DNA from: Pontibacter ruber
Lineage (GTDB): Bacteria > Bacteroidota > Bacteroidia > Cytophagales > Hymenobacteraceae
Direction: 5' to 3'
NCBI RefSeq assembly: GCF_023630205.1
Contig: NZ_JALPRR010000001.1
Span: 682,001-746,000 of the forward strand
Length of the DNA: 64,000 bases
Both the position numbers and the translations under genes were made by a program. The notes beneath the pieces were generated by a model, which ran no database searches, was not told the origin of the DNA, and saw only the letters and a list, made by a program, of their open reading frames with translations. Within the stretch, counting starts at the first letter, position 1. The number at the start of each line of letters is the position of its first letter. Below, piece by piece: positions 9,302 through 17,128 of this stretch.

Positions 9302-11215
9302 GTGGCAAAGTTTTCAAAACGCATTTTACTTTTTCTGGCTGCCTCGCTGGGTATGGCACCGGCTGCCCTGGCGCAGCAGGACACAGCACTGTATCATCTG
9401 CAGGGCGTAGAGATCTTTGGTAAACCGGCCGAGGTGTTTGCTGCCGGCAGCCGCGTGAGCACCCTCGACAGCAGCTACCTGCAAACGTATACGTCGCGCT
9501 CGCTGGCAGAAGCGCTGCAGGCGCGCACGCCCATCTACTTCAAAACCTACGGTGCCAGCGGTATTTCGAGCGCCTCCTTCCGGGGTACCAGTGCCGGCCA
9601 TACCGCCGTGCTCTGGAACGGCCTGAACATTACGCTTCCTTCGCTGGGCCAAAGTGATTTTGCTACCCTGCCCTTAAGTAGTGTAGGCGAAGTAGCCATG
9701 CAGCACGGAGCGGCGGGCGCCACGTATGGCAGCGGCGCCATTGGTGGCGCCATACTTTTAAACTCTCCCACTTATGGCAGGCAAGGCTTCCGAGGCGATC
9801 TACAGCAGGAAGTCGGCAGCTTTGGCAGGTACTTCAGCAACGCTGCGGCCAGCTATAGCAACGAGAAACTAGCTGTAGGTATAAGCGGCAACTGGCAACT
9901 TGCCCCGAACAGGTTCCCTTATAGGGATTATGCAACCTTCGGAGCACCCGAACGAAAGCAGGAACACGCCGAGGTACAGCAGCATGGCTTTGCGCAGGAC
10001 CTGGTGTGGCATCTCTCGCCTAAAAGTAAGCTCTCCCTGCACAGCTGGTACACGTCCACCGACCGCGAAGTACAACCCGCACTGGGCGCGGCCTACACCA
10101 ACGCACAGCAGCTCGACAAGAACCTGCGCCTGATGGCCGGCTACGACTACAGCAGCCGCTGGGGCCAGACAAGTATAAAAACAGCCTGGTTCTCAGACTA
10201 CCTTAAGTATACCGACGACAATAACTATTCTGTAACTGACATCCAGACCTACCAGGTGCAGGCCGAGCAAACCTATACCTATGGCAAGCGCTGGAGCCTG
10301 CGCGGCGGCGTAAACCTGCAGCACTTCACAGGTGATGTAGAAGGTTATGGCGGAGGAGTGACCGAAGACCGTGCCGCCGCCTTTGCCCTTTTCCGCTTCG
10401 ACCCGACAGAAGCACTGGAGCTGAGCCTGAACATGCGCCAGGCTTTTATCAAGAACTACAACCCCGCTCCTACTCCCACCGTGGGTGCCAACTGGAAACT
10501 AGCTTCAGGGCAAAACCACCACCTCTACCTGAAAGGCAATGTTTCGGGCAGCTACCGGGTGCCGACACTGAACGAGCGATTCTGGCAACCGGGCGGTAAC
10601 TCCAACCTGAAGCCGGAGCAAGGCTGGAACTACGAGAGCGGTCTGCGACATGTCTATACTTTAGGCAGTCTGCTTGTAGAGTCAGAAGCAACGGCCTACT
10701 ACATGCTGGTGGATAACTGGGTGCAATGGGTGCCTACACCCGAAGGTTTTTGGACGCCGCATAACCTGCAGAAAGTACGGTCGCAGGGGCTGGAGCTGAG
10801 CAGCCAGGCCAGCAGGCAGCTCGGAGATCTGAAGCTGACGGCAACGGCAGGCTATACTTATACTTCCACGGAGCAGGTGAAAGCTTATGAAGGAACGGAG
10901 GAGCTGGACAGGCAACTGGCCTATGTGCCGCTGCACAAGGCTACCTTCTTTACCGACGCCGCTTTCCGTACCTGGTCTCTTTCCGGCAACCTGAGCTATA
11001 ACGGCCTCCGCTATACCAACGGCAATAACACCAATTTTCTACCAAGCTTTACCTTAGTAGGCTTCGCGCTAAACAAGCAGTTTCTACTTGGTCAGCAGAA
11101 GCTTATCGCCTCAGCGCGGGTAGATAACGCCACCAACACCGACTACAAAACCATGCAGAACCTGCCCATGCCGGGCCGGCAGTATGCCCTTAGCTTACGC
11201 TTTATCATTCCATAA
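9302..11215 (+). CDS. btuB: BtuB-type TonB-dependent vitamin B12 receptor
   Basis: A 637-residue outer-membrane receptor that probably imports cobalamin with TonB energy. Starting from the GTG at 9302 gives a full signal peptide (positive start, hydrophobic core, cut after ALAQ). The next ATG would cut into it. The plug domain (about 30-150) includes SFRGTSAGHTAVLWNGLNIT and YGSGAIGGAILL. A 22-strand-type barrel follows and ends with an aromatic tail (LSLRFIIP). The upstream cobalamin riboswitch and the downstream BtuG-like gene support B12 rather than iron-siderophore as substrate. Confidence 0.93.
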   Translation: MAKFSKRILLFLAASLGMAPAALAQQDTALYHLQGVEIFGKPAEVFAAGSRVSTLDSSYLQTYTSRSLAEALQARTPIYFKTYGASGISSASFRGTSAGHTAVLWNGLNITLPSLGQSDFATLPLSSVGEVAMQHGAAGATYGSGAIGGAILLNSPTYGRQGFRGDLQQEVGSFGRYFSNAAASYSNEKLAVGISGNWQLAPNRFPYRDYATFGAPERKQEHAEVQQHGFAQDLVWHLSPKSKLSLHSWYTSTDREVQPALGAAYTNAQQLDKNLRLMAGYDYSSRWGQTSIKTAWFSDYLKYTDDNNYSVTDIQTYQVQAEQTYTYGKRWSLRGGVNLQHFTGDVEGYGGGVTEDRAAAFALFRFDPTEALELSLNMRQAFIKNYNPAPTPTVGANWKLASGQNHHLYLKGNVSGSYRVPTLNERFWQPGGNSNLKPEQGWNYESGLRHVYTLGSLLVESEATAYYMLVDNWVQWVPTPEGFWTPHNLQKVRSQGLELSSQASRQLGDLKLTATAGYTYTSTEQVKAYEGTEELDRQLAYVPLHKATFFTDAAFRTWSLSGNLSYNGLRYTNGNNTNFLPSFTLVGFALNKQFLLGQQKLIASARVDNATNTDYKTMQNLPMPGRQYALSLRFIIP

Positions 11216-11233
11216 TCAACTATAACTCAAAAC

Positions 11234-12322
11234 ATGAAAAAGTATATTACCGTGCGCCGCTTCTTTGTAGCAGCAGCGCTTTTAACCGGCTCCCTCTCTT
11301 TCAGCAGCTGTGAAAACGACAACGAAGGCCCTTCGGGTGAATATGCGCAGGACGCGGTACTTGTCTCCAACGAAGGAAACTTTAACAGCTCCAATGCTTC
11401 TGTCAGCTACCTGAACCGCAGCAACGGCAGTGTAACAAATGAAATTTTCAAAAAGGCAAACCCGGAAATGGTGCTGGGCGATGTGCTGCAAAGTATGGCT
11501 GTACACGGCGATCGCGCCTTTATGGTAATGAACAACAGCCGGAAAGTAGTGGTGGCAAACGCCAATACTTTTAAGGCCGAAGGCGAGATAAGCGGGCTGG
11601 AAATGCCCCGATATTTTGTAGCGCTTAACGACAGCAAAGGCTACGTGACGGAGTGGGTAACTTTCAGCGGAAACGGACGTGTGGCCGTAGTCGACCTGAA
11701 AACATTGACAGTTACCAAAATAATAGAAGTAGGCATCAACCCGGAGCGTCTGCTGCTGGCTGGTGGCAAGCTGTACGTTGCCAACCGCGAGGACAACAAA
11801 CTTTCTGTGATCAACACGGCTACCGATGTCCTTGAGACAACGATTCCGGTAACACATGGTCCGAATGGTCTGGCACTAGATAACAACAACAACCTGTGGG
11901 TAACTTCCTCCGGCCTGAAAGTATACGACCCTGTTACCTGGGAGATCAGTACAGAAACGAGTGCACCCGGCACGCTGTCTAAAATCAATACCAGCAGCAA
12001 TACGGTGGTGGATACAGCTAACTTCAGCAGCCGGTCTGCCTCCCCAGGCAACCTGACCACCAGCAAAGACAAGACCAGGCTATACTTTACTTATAACGGC
12101 AAGACATACCAGCAGGACCCGCAGGTTAGGCAACTCAGCCGAACGCCATTTATTGGCCGCAGCTTTAATGCCCTGGGCGTTGATCCGGCAACCAATTACC
12201 TGTATGCTGCCCGCTCTACAGGTTATACTTCTGATGGCTGGGTTATCCGCTTCAACCCTTCCGGTGCTGCTGTGGATTCTTTCAGAGTGGGCATTGCGCC
12301 AAACGGCTTTGTGTTCCGGTAA
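11234..12322 (+). CDS. BtuG-like beta-propeller surface lipoprotein
   Basis: A 362-residue lipoprotein beginning 18 bases after btuB. The signal peptide ends FSSC, followed by acidic residues (ENDNEGP), which suggests export to the cell surface. The mature part is a YncE/DUF5074-type seven-bladed propeller with repeated units such as KLYVANREDNKLSVINTA (about 177). In gut Bacteroides the same riboswitch-btuB-propeller arrangement encodes BtuG, which captures B12 on the cell surface and hands it to BtuB. I infer the same job here from family and context. No residue-level proof of B12 binding is visible. Confidence 0.85.
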   Translation: MKKYITVRRFFVAAALLTGSLSFSSCENDNEGPSGEYAQDAVLVSNEGNFNSSNASVSYLNRSNGSVTNEIFKKANPEMVLGDVLQSMAVHGDRAFMVMNNSRKVVVANANTFKAEGEISGLEMPRYFVALNDSKGYVTEWVTFSGNGRVAVVDLKTLTVTKIIEVGINPERLLLAGGKLYVANREDNKLSVINTATDVLETTIPVTHGPNGLALDNNNNLWVTSSGLKVYDPVTWEISTETSAPGTLSKINTSSNTVVDTANFSSRSASPGNLTTSKDKTRLYFTYNGKTYQQDPQVRQLSRTPFIGRSFNALGVDPATNYLYAARSTGYTSDGWVIRFNPSGAAVDSFRVGIAPNGFVFR

Positions 12323-12380
12323 GCTTTGCTATACTTTATTTTAAGGAACCATGTTAGTTGCGTGGCAGCTGATGTCAGTA

Positions 12381-12458
12381 TGTTGGTGAGAACACCAACA
12401 GCGGCAAAATGGCCAGAGGCCCAACAATAACAGACACGAGCGAGGACGCTCGCGCCAT
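12381..12458 (-). repeat. REP-like element, copy 2 (inverted)
   Basis: It contains an exact inverted copy of the 24-base unit of the element at 8665 (here 12435-12458), the GGCC-aga-GGCC hairpin (12411-12421) and an extra hairpin TGTTGGTG-agaa-CACCAACA (12381-12400). With copy 1 it brackets the B12 uptake unit. Confidence 0.7.
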
Positions 12459-12483
12459 GAGAAGTAAAAGGAATTCTTAAACA

Positions 12484-12512
12484 GAGAAGGCAGGTCTTAT
12501 ATCTGCCTTCTC
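12484..12512. terminator. Terminator between the B12 operon and a convergent lipoprotein gene
   Basis: GAGAAGGCAG / CTGCCTTCTC with a 9-base loop. It can serve both converging transcripts. Confidence 0.75.
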
Positions 12513-12519
12513 TCTTATA

Positions 12520-12834
12520 CTACTGGTCTTTTTTCTCGGTCTGTACTTCTCCCCGCTTCTGCCTTGCATTGTCCTGGTTGTAGGCGCCATCGCCTACGGC
12601 GCTGCCGGGCTTGTTATTGTCGTGATTCTCGTGGTCGGCATGTTCATAATGCTTCTCCATACTTTCTTCCGAAGTATCGGTTCTGCTCTGTATCTGCTTT
12701 TCCTCTACATCCTTCACACCGCCCCGTTCTACGTTTGTTTCACCGGGCTCTGTACCTGTGTTGCAGGCTGTTAAGCCGATACCGGCACTTAGCAGTACGG
12801 CCAGTAGCGTTGCATTTATCTTTTTCGAATTCAT
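12520..12834 (-). CDS. Small charged lipoprotein
   Basis: A 104-residue lipoprotein with lipobox LTAC (Cys at 24). The mature part is highly charged and hydrophilic, rich in Glu, Asp, Lys, Asn and His (EKHYEHADHENHDNN at about 60-74), with no recognisable fold. It resembles in composition the other hydrophilic proteins of the window. It stands opposite a 58-codon gene of similar style that starts 140 bases away. The function is unknown. Confidence 0.7.
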   Translation of the reverse strand: MNSKKINATLLAVLLSAGIGLTACNTGTEPGETNVERGGVKDVEEKQIQSRTDTSEESMEKHYEHADHENHDNNKPGSAVGDGAYNQDNARQKRGEVQTEKKDQ

Positions 12835-12976
12835 TCCTTATTTCCTTTTCTAAAACATCTGATTAAAGGCGCATTAGCCTGCCCTAATGTACGACCAGCT
12901 TCGCTTTATAGTTAAAGAATAGCACCTCTCCCAGCTTTCTGCGTAAACCCGTTACAGAATTTAACGCGAAACAACC

Positions 12977-13153
12977 ATGAAGGAAAATAAGAAAACACCA
13001 ACTACAGACACTTCGAAAACGATGTCTTCGGATGCAGATAAAATGAAAGGTCAGCAGCAACCGGCAGCGCCAAAGCAAACGACCAATACGCAGCGCGATA
13101 ACCGCAGCAGCCAGACCCGGGAAGAAGAGGAAGCAGAAAAAGGACATTCCTGA
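12977..13153 (+). CDS. Tiny hydrophilic protein, 58 residues
   Basis: This short gene runs from ATG at 12977 to TGA at 13151-13153. The product begins MKENKKTPTTDTSK and ends EEEEAEKGHS. It is made almost only of polar and charged residues and is likely disordered. I recognise no family. Its style matches the products at 5502, 6059, 6342 and 60862, which argues that it is real. A near-perfect inverted repeat begins 9 bases after its stop and could terminate it. Confidence 0.5.
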   Translation: MKENKKTPTTDTSKTMSSDADKMKGQQQPAAPKQTTNTQRDNRSSQTREEEEAEKGHS

Positions 13154-13162
13154 TGCTTTTCC

Positions 13163-13204
13163 GGGCTGGTGTTTATACTTTTGCAGAAGTATAAACACCA
13201 GCCC
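13163..13204 (+). promoter_or_regulatory. 18-bp perfect inverted repeat containing a promoter-like element, abutting a start codon
   Basis: GGGCTGGTGTTTATACTT and its exact reverse complement are separated by 6 bases. The right arm ends 2 bases before the ATG at 13207. TACTTTTG (13176-13183) fits the -7 consensus. As RNA the hairpin would hide the ribosome entry site. As DNA it could be an operator, or a terminator of the preceding small gene. Confidence 0.6.
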
Positions 13205-13206
13205 GT

Positions 13207-13446
13207 ATGAAAAAGCCTTCGAAGAAGCCTTTCCTGCAACCACAAACCAAGCGCAAACTGATCATCCTTGCGATCATCAGCCTGTTGCTGGCCTCGGCTC
13301 TGGAGCTTTATACTTTTGGCATTGCCTCCGACTTTTTTATCCGCTGGATTCGCTCCTTTTTCGTGATCCTGGTACTGATATCCACAACGGTTCTGGCCAT
13401 TGTCCCTGCCATTAATTATGCCGTGGATAAAGCCGCCGGTAAGTAG
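13207..13446 (+). CDS. DUF2798-like two-helix membrane protein
   Basis: A 79-residue inner-membrane protein with a basic start (MKKPSKKPFLQPQTKRK) and two transmembrane helices (about 18-38 and 49-70) linked by FFIRWIRSF. Size, topology and the RWIRS motif resemble DUF2798 proteins, a family of unknown function. The start codon follows directly after an 18-bp perfect inverted repeat, which suggests control at the RNA or operator level. Confidence 0.7.
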   Translation: MKKPSKKPFLQPQTKRKLIILAIISLLLASALELYTFGIASDFFIRWIRSFFVILVLISTTVLAIVPAINYAVDKAAGK

Positions 13447-13551
13447 CCTACGTTTCTCCCAAGTAAACTTTCCCAAGTAAACTTATTGAACCTGTCTGGC
13501 GGGCAGCCTGTTCAGAAGTCAGCATTTATTTAGAAAGCGTGGCAGAATAGT

Positions 13552-13559
13552 TAATTTTG
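13552..13559 (+). promoter_or_regulatory. -7 promoter element of the radical SAM gene
   Basis: TAATTTTG matches TAnnTTTG. The implied transcription start near 13566 falls after the frame's first possible start (TTG at 13564) and so favours the later TTG at 13609. Confidence 0.5.
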
Positions 13560-13608
13560 CCTTTTGCACGCTTTGCTGCACCTGAACCGTTACTACGTTT
13601 ATACTTTG

Positions 13609-15810
13609 GAGAAGCCAACCATACTGCTTATCACGCCGCCGCTCACGCAGCTCAATACCCCCTACCCTGCCACTGCTTACATCAAAGGTTTCCTGCAAGG
13701 GCAAGGGTATACCGTTACCCAGGCTGATTTCGGCATTGAGCTGGTGCTGCGTATGTTCACCAAAGCAGGTCTGCAACGCATTTTTGAAGCCGTAGAAGCC
13801 GGCGATTACGAGCTATCGGACAACAGCCGCCGTATCCTGCGCCTTAAGCGGGAGTACGTGCAGACGATCGAGCCGGTGATCCGTTTTCTCCAAAACAAAG
13901 ACATGACGCTGGCCCAGCAGATCTCCTACAGCCGCTTTTTGCCCGAGGCTTCGCGCTTCGACCAGGTAGACGACATCGACTGGGCTTTTGGCAGCATGGG
14001 CATCACCGACCGGGCCCGCCACCTGGCCACGCTATATTTAGAAGACCTGGGCGACCTGATCAAGGAAACCATCTGCCCATATTTTGCCTTCAGCCGCTAC
14101 GCCGATAAACTGGCTATGTCGGCCACTTCGTTCGATTCGCTGGAGGAGGCGCTGCAGGAAGAGCCCAACCTGGTAGACCAAATGCTGCTGGAACTGCTGG
14201 AAGAACGCCTGCAGGAAGTACAGCCTGCTATTGTGGGCTTCTCAATTCCTTTCCCGGGCAACCTGTACGGTGGCCTGCGCCTGGCCCAGTACATCAAACA
14301 AAAGTATCCGCACATCCATACCATGATGGGCGGCGGTTACCCGAACACTGAGCTGCGCAGCCTCCGCGAGCCACGCCTGTTCAAGTACATCGACTTTGTA
14401 ACGTTGGACGATGGCGAAGGCCCGTGGCTGAAAATACTGGAGTACCTGCAGGGGCAGCGCCAGATAGATTTGCTGCAGCGCACCTTTATGCTTCTGGATG
14501 GCAAGGTAGAGTACATCAACGGCTGCCTGGATAAAGATATTCCGCACACTGAAGTAGGCACCCCGGATTACAGCGACCTAAAGCTGCAGGAGTACCTGTC
14601 GGTGATCGACGTGATCAACCCGATGCACCGCCTCTGGAGCGACGGCCGCTGGAATAAGTTAACCGTAGCGCACGGCTGCTATTGGAAGCGCTGCTCCTTC
14701 TGCGACATCACTTTAGACTATATCTCCCGCTACGAGACGGCGCCAGCCACTTTGCTGGTTGACCGCATTGAGCAGATCATCGCCCAGACCGGGCAGACTG
14801 GCTTTCACTTTGTAGATGAGGCGGCACCACCCGCCGCCCTGCGCGATCTGGCCATCGAGCTCATCCGCCGTGGCGTGAAGATCACCTGGTGGGGCAACAT
14901 CCGTTTCGAAAAAACTTTTACTCCTGACCTGTGCCGCCTGCTAGCTGCTTCGGGCTGTATAGCGGTTTCAGGTGGCTTGGAGGTAGCCTCCGACCGCCTG
15001 CTCGACCTGATGCAAAAAGGCGTAAGTATAGCCCAGGTCGCCCGCGTAACGCACGGGTTCACGGAAGCCGGCATCATGGTGCACGCGTACCTTATGTATG
15101 GTTTTCCGACCCAAACAGCCCAGGAAACCATCGACTCGCTGGAAGTCGTGCGCCAGCTGTTCCTGACCGGTGTGATCCAATCGGGTTACTGGCACCGCTT
15201 CAGTATGACGGCCCACAGCCCGGTTGGCAAAAACCCGGAGAAGTATGGCGTAGTGAAAGTGGGTCCGGAAGAAGGCGGTTTTGCTTACAACGACCTTTGG
15301 CACGAAGATCCGCAGGGCACCGACCATGAAGTGTTTGGCGAAGGGCTGGCCAAGTCGATCTACAACTTTATGCACGGCGTAGGGCTGGAGGAGCCGCTCT
15401 CGTTCTGGTTCGATTTTAAAGTGCCCCGCACCACGGTAGCACGCGACCTGATCGCCCGGGCCATTGAGGAGCCGCAGAAAGCAGGCAGTGAGCGCCGCAA
15501 CATGCGCGTGCTCTGGCTGGGCCACGTTCCGGAAATCGAGTTTACCATGTACGCCAAGAAAGGACAGACCATTGAGCGTTGCGAGCTTACCTTTTACGAG
15601 AAGGCAGAAGACTTTCAGGTGAAAACCACGGCTACCATCGGGCAATGGCTGTTCGAGCAGATTACCTTACTTGCCGCTGAGGACGCTGCTACCGTAACGC
15701 TGAAAGATCTGGAAGAGAGTTACCCGCAGGACGCGCATCTGAGTTTCCAGGAGTTTCTGGCCTCGCCTACCTGGTTTGAGCTGCGAGAAAAAGGGCTTCT
15801 GCTGCTATAA
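13609..15810 (+). CDS. B12-binding-domain radical SAM protein
   Basis: A 733-residue enzyme with an N-terminal cobalamin-binding-like region (about 1-270; TILLITPPLTQLNTPYP near the start, VGFSIPFPGNLYGGLRLAQ later) and a radical SAM core. The [4Fe-4S] ligands are Cys357, Cys362 and Cys365 in GCYWKRCSFC, that is CX4CX2C rather than CX3CX2C. No ATG exists at the front. I chose TTG at 13609 because the frame's earlier TTG (13564) lies at or before the predicted transcription start and the family begins at about KPTILLI. Whether B12 is really bound is unproven, since the usual DxHxxG motif is not evident. The substrate is unknown. The next gene starts 24 bases downstream. Confidence 0.88.
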   Translation, partial: EKPTILLITPPLTQLNTPYPATAYIKGFLQGQGYTVTQADFGIELVLRMFTKAGLQRIFEAVEAGDYELSDNSRRILRLKREYVQTIEPVIRFLQNKDMTLAQQISYSRFLPEASRFDQVDDIDWAFGSMGITDRARHLATLYLEDLGDLIKETICPYFAFSRYADKLAMSATSFDSLEEALQEEPNLVDQMLLELLEERLQEVQPAIVGFSIPFPGNLYGGLRLAQYIKQKYPHIHTMMGGGYPNTELRSLREPRLFKYIDFVTLDDGEGPWLKILEYLQGQRQIDLLQRTFMLLDGKVEYINGCLDKDIPHTEVGTPDYSDLKLQEYLSVIDVINPMHRLWSDGRWNKLTVAHGCYWKRCSFCDITLDYISRYETAPATLLVDRIEQIIAQTGQTGFHFVDEAAPPAALRDLAIELIRRGVKITWWGNIRFEKTFTPDLCRLLAASGCIAVSGGLEVASDRLLDLMQKGVSIAQVARVTHGFTEAGIMVHAYLMYGFPTQTAQETIDSLEVVRQLFLTGVIQSGYWHRFSMTAHSPVGKNPEKYGVVKVGPEEGGFAYNDLWHEDPQGTDHEVFGEGLAKSIYNFMHGVGLEEPLSFWFDFKVPRTTVARDLIARAIEEPQKAGSERRNMRVLWLGHVPEIEFTMYAKKGQTIERCELTFYEKAEDFQVKTTATIGQWLFEQITLLAAEDAATVTLKDLEESYPQDAHLSFQEFLASPTWFELREKGLLLL

Positions 15811-15833
15811 AACTTACTGCTTTAGAACAAGTT

Positions 15834-16493
15834 GTGCGTAGCTCCAGTAATCTGGTGTGGGTCAACAAGATCTGTCATAAGGTGGATGAGGTAATCAGAA
15901 CAAATTCTTTTGGAGATGAGCATGTACCGATCAGGATCGGTAAGGGCACGATTGTCTTCAATGGAAAAGAAATCCGGCTGGAGGAGGTAACAGGTATAAA
16001 AACAGGCCTGCAGCTGATACAGCTGTACATCTTCCCCATCGGCAGGAAATACCTCATTGCACTAAAAACTCCGACAGATCAGCTGGACATCGTTTTCAGA
16101 AGCTACTTCCGGATTGACAACGACTACTTTGACGGTTTGTTCGACGAGATCCTGGACGAGATCTGGGACCCTATAACGGACCGGCTACTGGAAGAAAGTA
16201 TAAAACTTATTACAGATGGTGGCGTGGTGGTAGTCGGCAACTGCCGGGTTGACCGGGAAGGTGTAGCTGTTATTACAGATGCTGCGCTGTCAAAAAAGTT
16301 CGACCTCATCCCCTGGTCTGACCTGGACTACGACATGAAGCATGACCGGCTGGTGATCAGCAGCAAAAGCGATCACCAGGTATGGACCAATCTCTACTTC
16401 TTAGACACCTGGAATGTGGATATCCTTACAGCTATTCTAGATTGGGTATTTGAAGAAAATGGTTTGGCCGAGCTGAATAAGCTCCGCCAGTAA
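15834..16493 (+). CDS. Hypothetical cytoplasmic protein, 219 residues
   Basis: I do not recognise a family. The protein is soluble, acidic and mainly beta in appearance. Alternating hydrophobic stretches (IGKGTIVFNGKEIRLEEVTGI, about 37-57, and DLIPWSDLDYDMKHDRLVI, about 160) resemble bacterial PH-like folds, but this is only a pattern impression. It starts with GTG 24 bases after the radical SAM gene and is probably co-transcribed with it, so it may assist that enzyme. It ends convergent with an acetyltransferase gene. Confidence 0.7.
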   Translation: MRSSSNLVWVNKICHKVDEVIRTNSFGDEHVPIRIGKGTIVFNGKEIRLEEVTGIKTGLQLIQLYIFPIGRKYLIALKTPTDQLDIVFRSYFRIDNDYFDGLFDEILDEIWDPITDRLLEESIKLITDGGVVVVGNCRVDREGVAVITDAALSKKFDLIPWSDLDYDMKHDRLVISSKSDHQVWTNLYFLDTWNVDILTAILDWVFEENGLAELNKLRQ

Positions 16494-16501
16494 GGCAGCT
16501 T

Positions 16502-17035
16502 TTATACTTCCCGCTGCATGTACAGGTCGCGCTGCACATCCTCGCCAAGTATAAACTCCAGTTCGCCTACTTCCCGGAAGCCATACTTGTGGTAAAAGCG
16601 CATGGCCCGCTCGTTGTGCTCCCATACGGTGAGCCACACCACATCATGCCCCTTCTGCCTGGCCTTGTCAAGGCTCAGTTGCATGAGTCGGTCGCCTAAG
16701 CCCTTGCCTGTCCATTCCTGCAAGATATAGAGCCGGTTTATCTGCAGCGGATTCTTTGCCTGAATTGCTTCCGGTGCGGCTCCGGTATTCAGCTTCAGGT
16801 ACGCCACGGCCTCTCCTTCTGCTTCCACGATAATGAATTCTGTATAGGGATCTGCCAGTTCTTTGGCCTGCAGCTCCGGCGTATACATGGTGGTGCGAAA
16901 TGCTGTCATGTCTTCCGGTTTGTTGTAGGCAGCAAAGGTCTGGTCGAAAGTACGCCAGCCCAGCTCGGCCAGTAGTTCGGCATCGGCCGGGGTGCCGGTT
17001 CTGAAGTGAAAGGTATAATTATCTGCGGCAGGCAT
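16502..17035 (-). CDS. GNAT-family N-acetyltransferase
   Basis: A 177-residue acetyl-CoA-dependent acetyltransferase. The acetyl-CoA loop is EWTGKGLGDRLMQ (about 107-119), preceded by the strand LQINRLYIL. The C-terminal part has VVWLTVWEHNERAMRFYHKYGF, typical of GNAT motif B. The start of the protein (YTFHFRTGTPADAELLAELG) resembles PaiA-like polyamine acetyltransferases, but the substrate cannot be assigned from sequence. It is a single gene, convergent with 15834. Confidence 0.9.
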   Translation of the reverse strand: MPAADNYTFHFRTGTPADAELLAELGWRTFDQTFAAYNKPEDMTAFRTTMYTPELQAKELADPYTEFIIVEAEGEAVAYLKLNTGAAPEAIQAKNPLQINRLYILQEWTGKGLGDRLMQLSLDKARQKGHDVVWLTVWEHNERAMRFYHKYGFREVGELEFILGEDVQRDLYMQREV

Positions 17036-17066
17036 GGCGTAAGTAAAAGTTTATACTTAAAAATAA

Positions 17067-17092
17067 CGCCCCTATACATTAGTACAGGGGCG
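17067..17092 (-). terminator. Terminator of the M28 peptidase gene
   Basis: CGCCCCTgTA / TAtAGGGGCG on the minus strand, followed by TTATTTTTAA. Confidence 0.7.
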
Positions 17093-17128
17093 CCAGCAAA
17101 GTTATTTATACTTACACTTATAAGCCAA

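Noticed and set aside
14968-15645. A 225-codon antisense frame in the radical SAM gene
   Set aside because: Antisense shadow of a well-supported enzyme.
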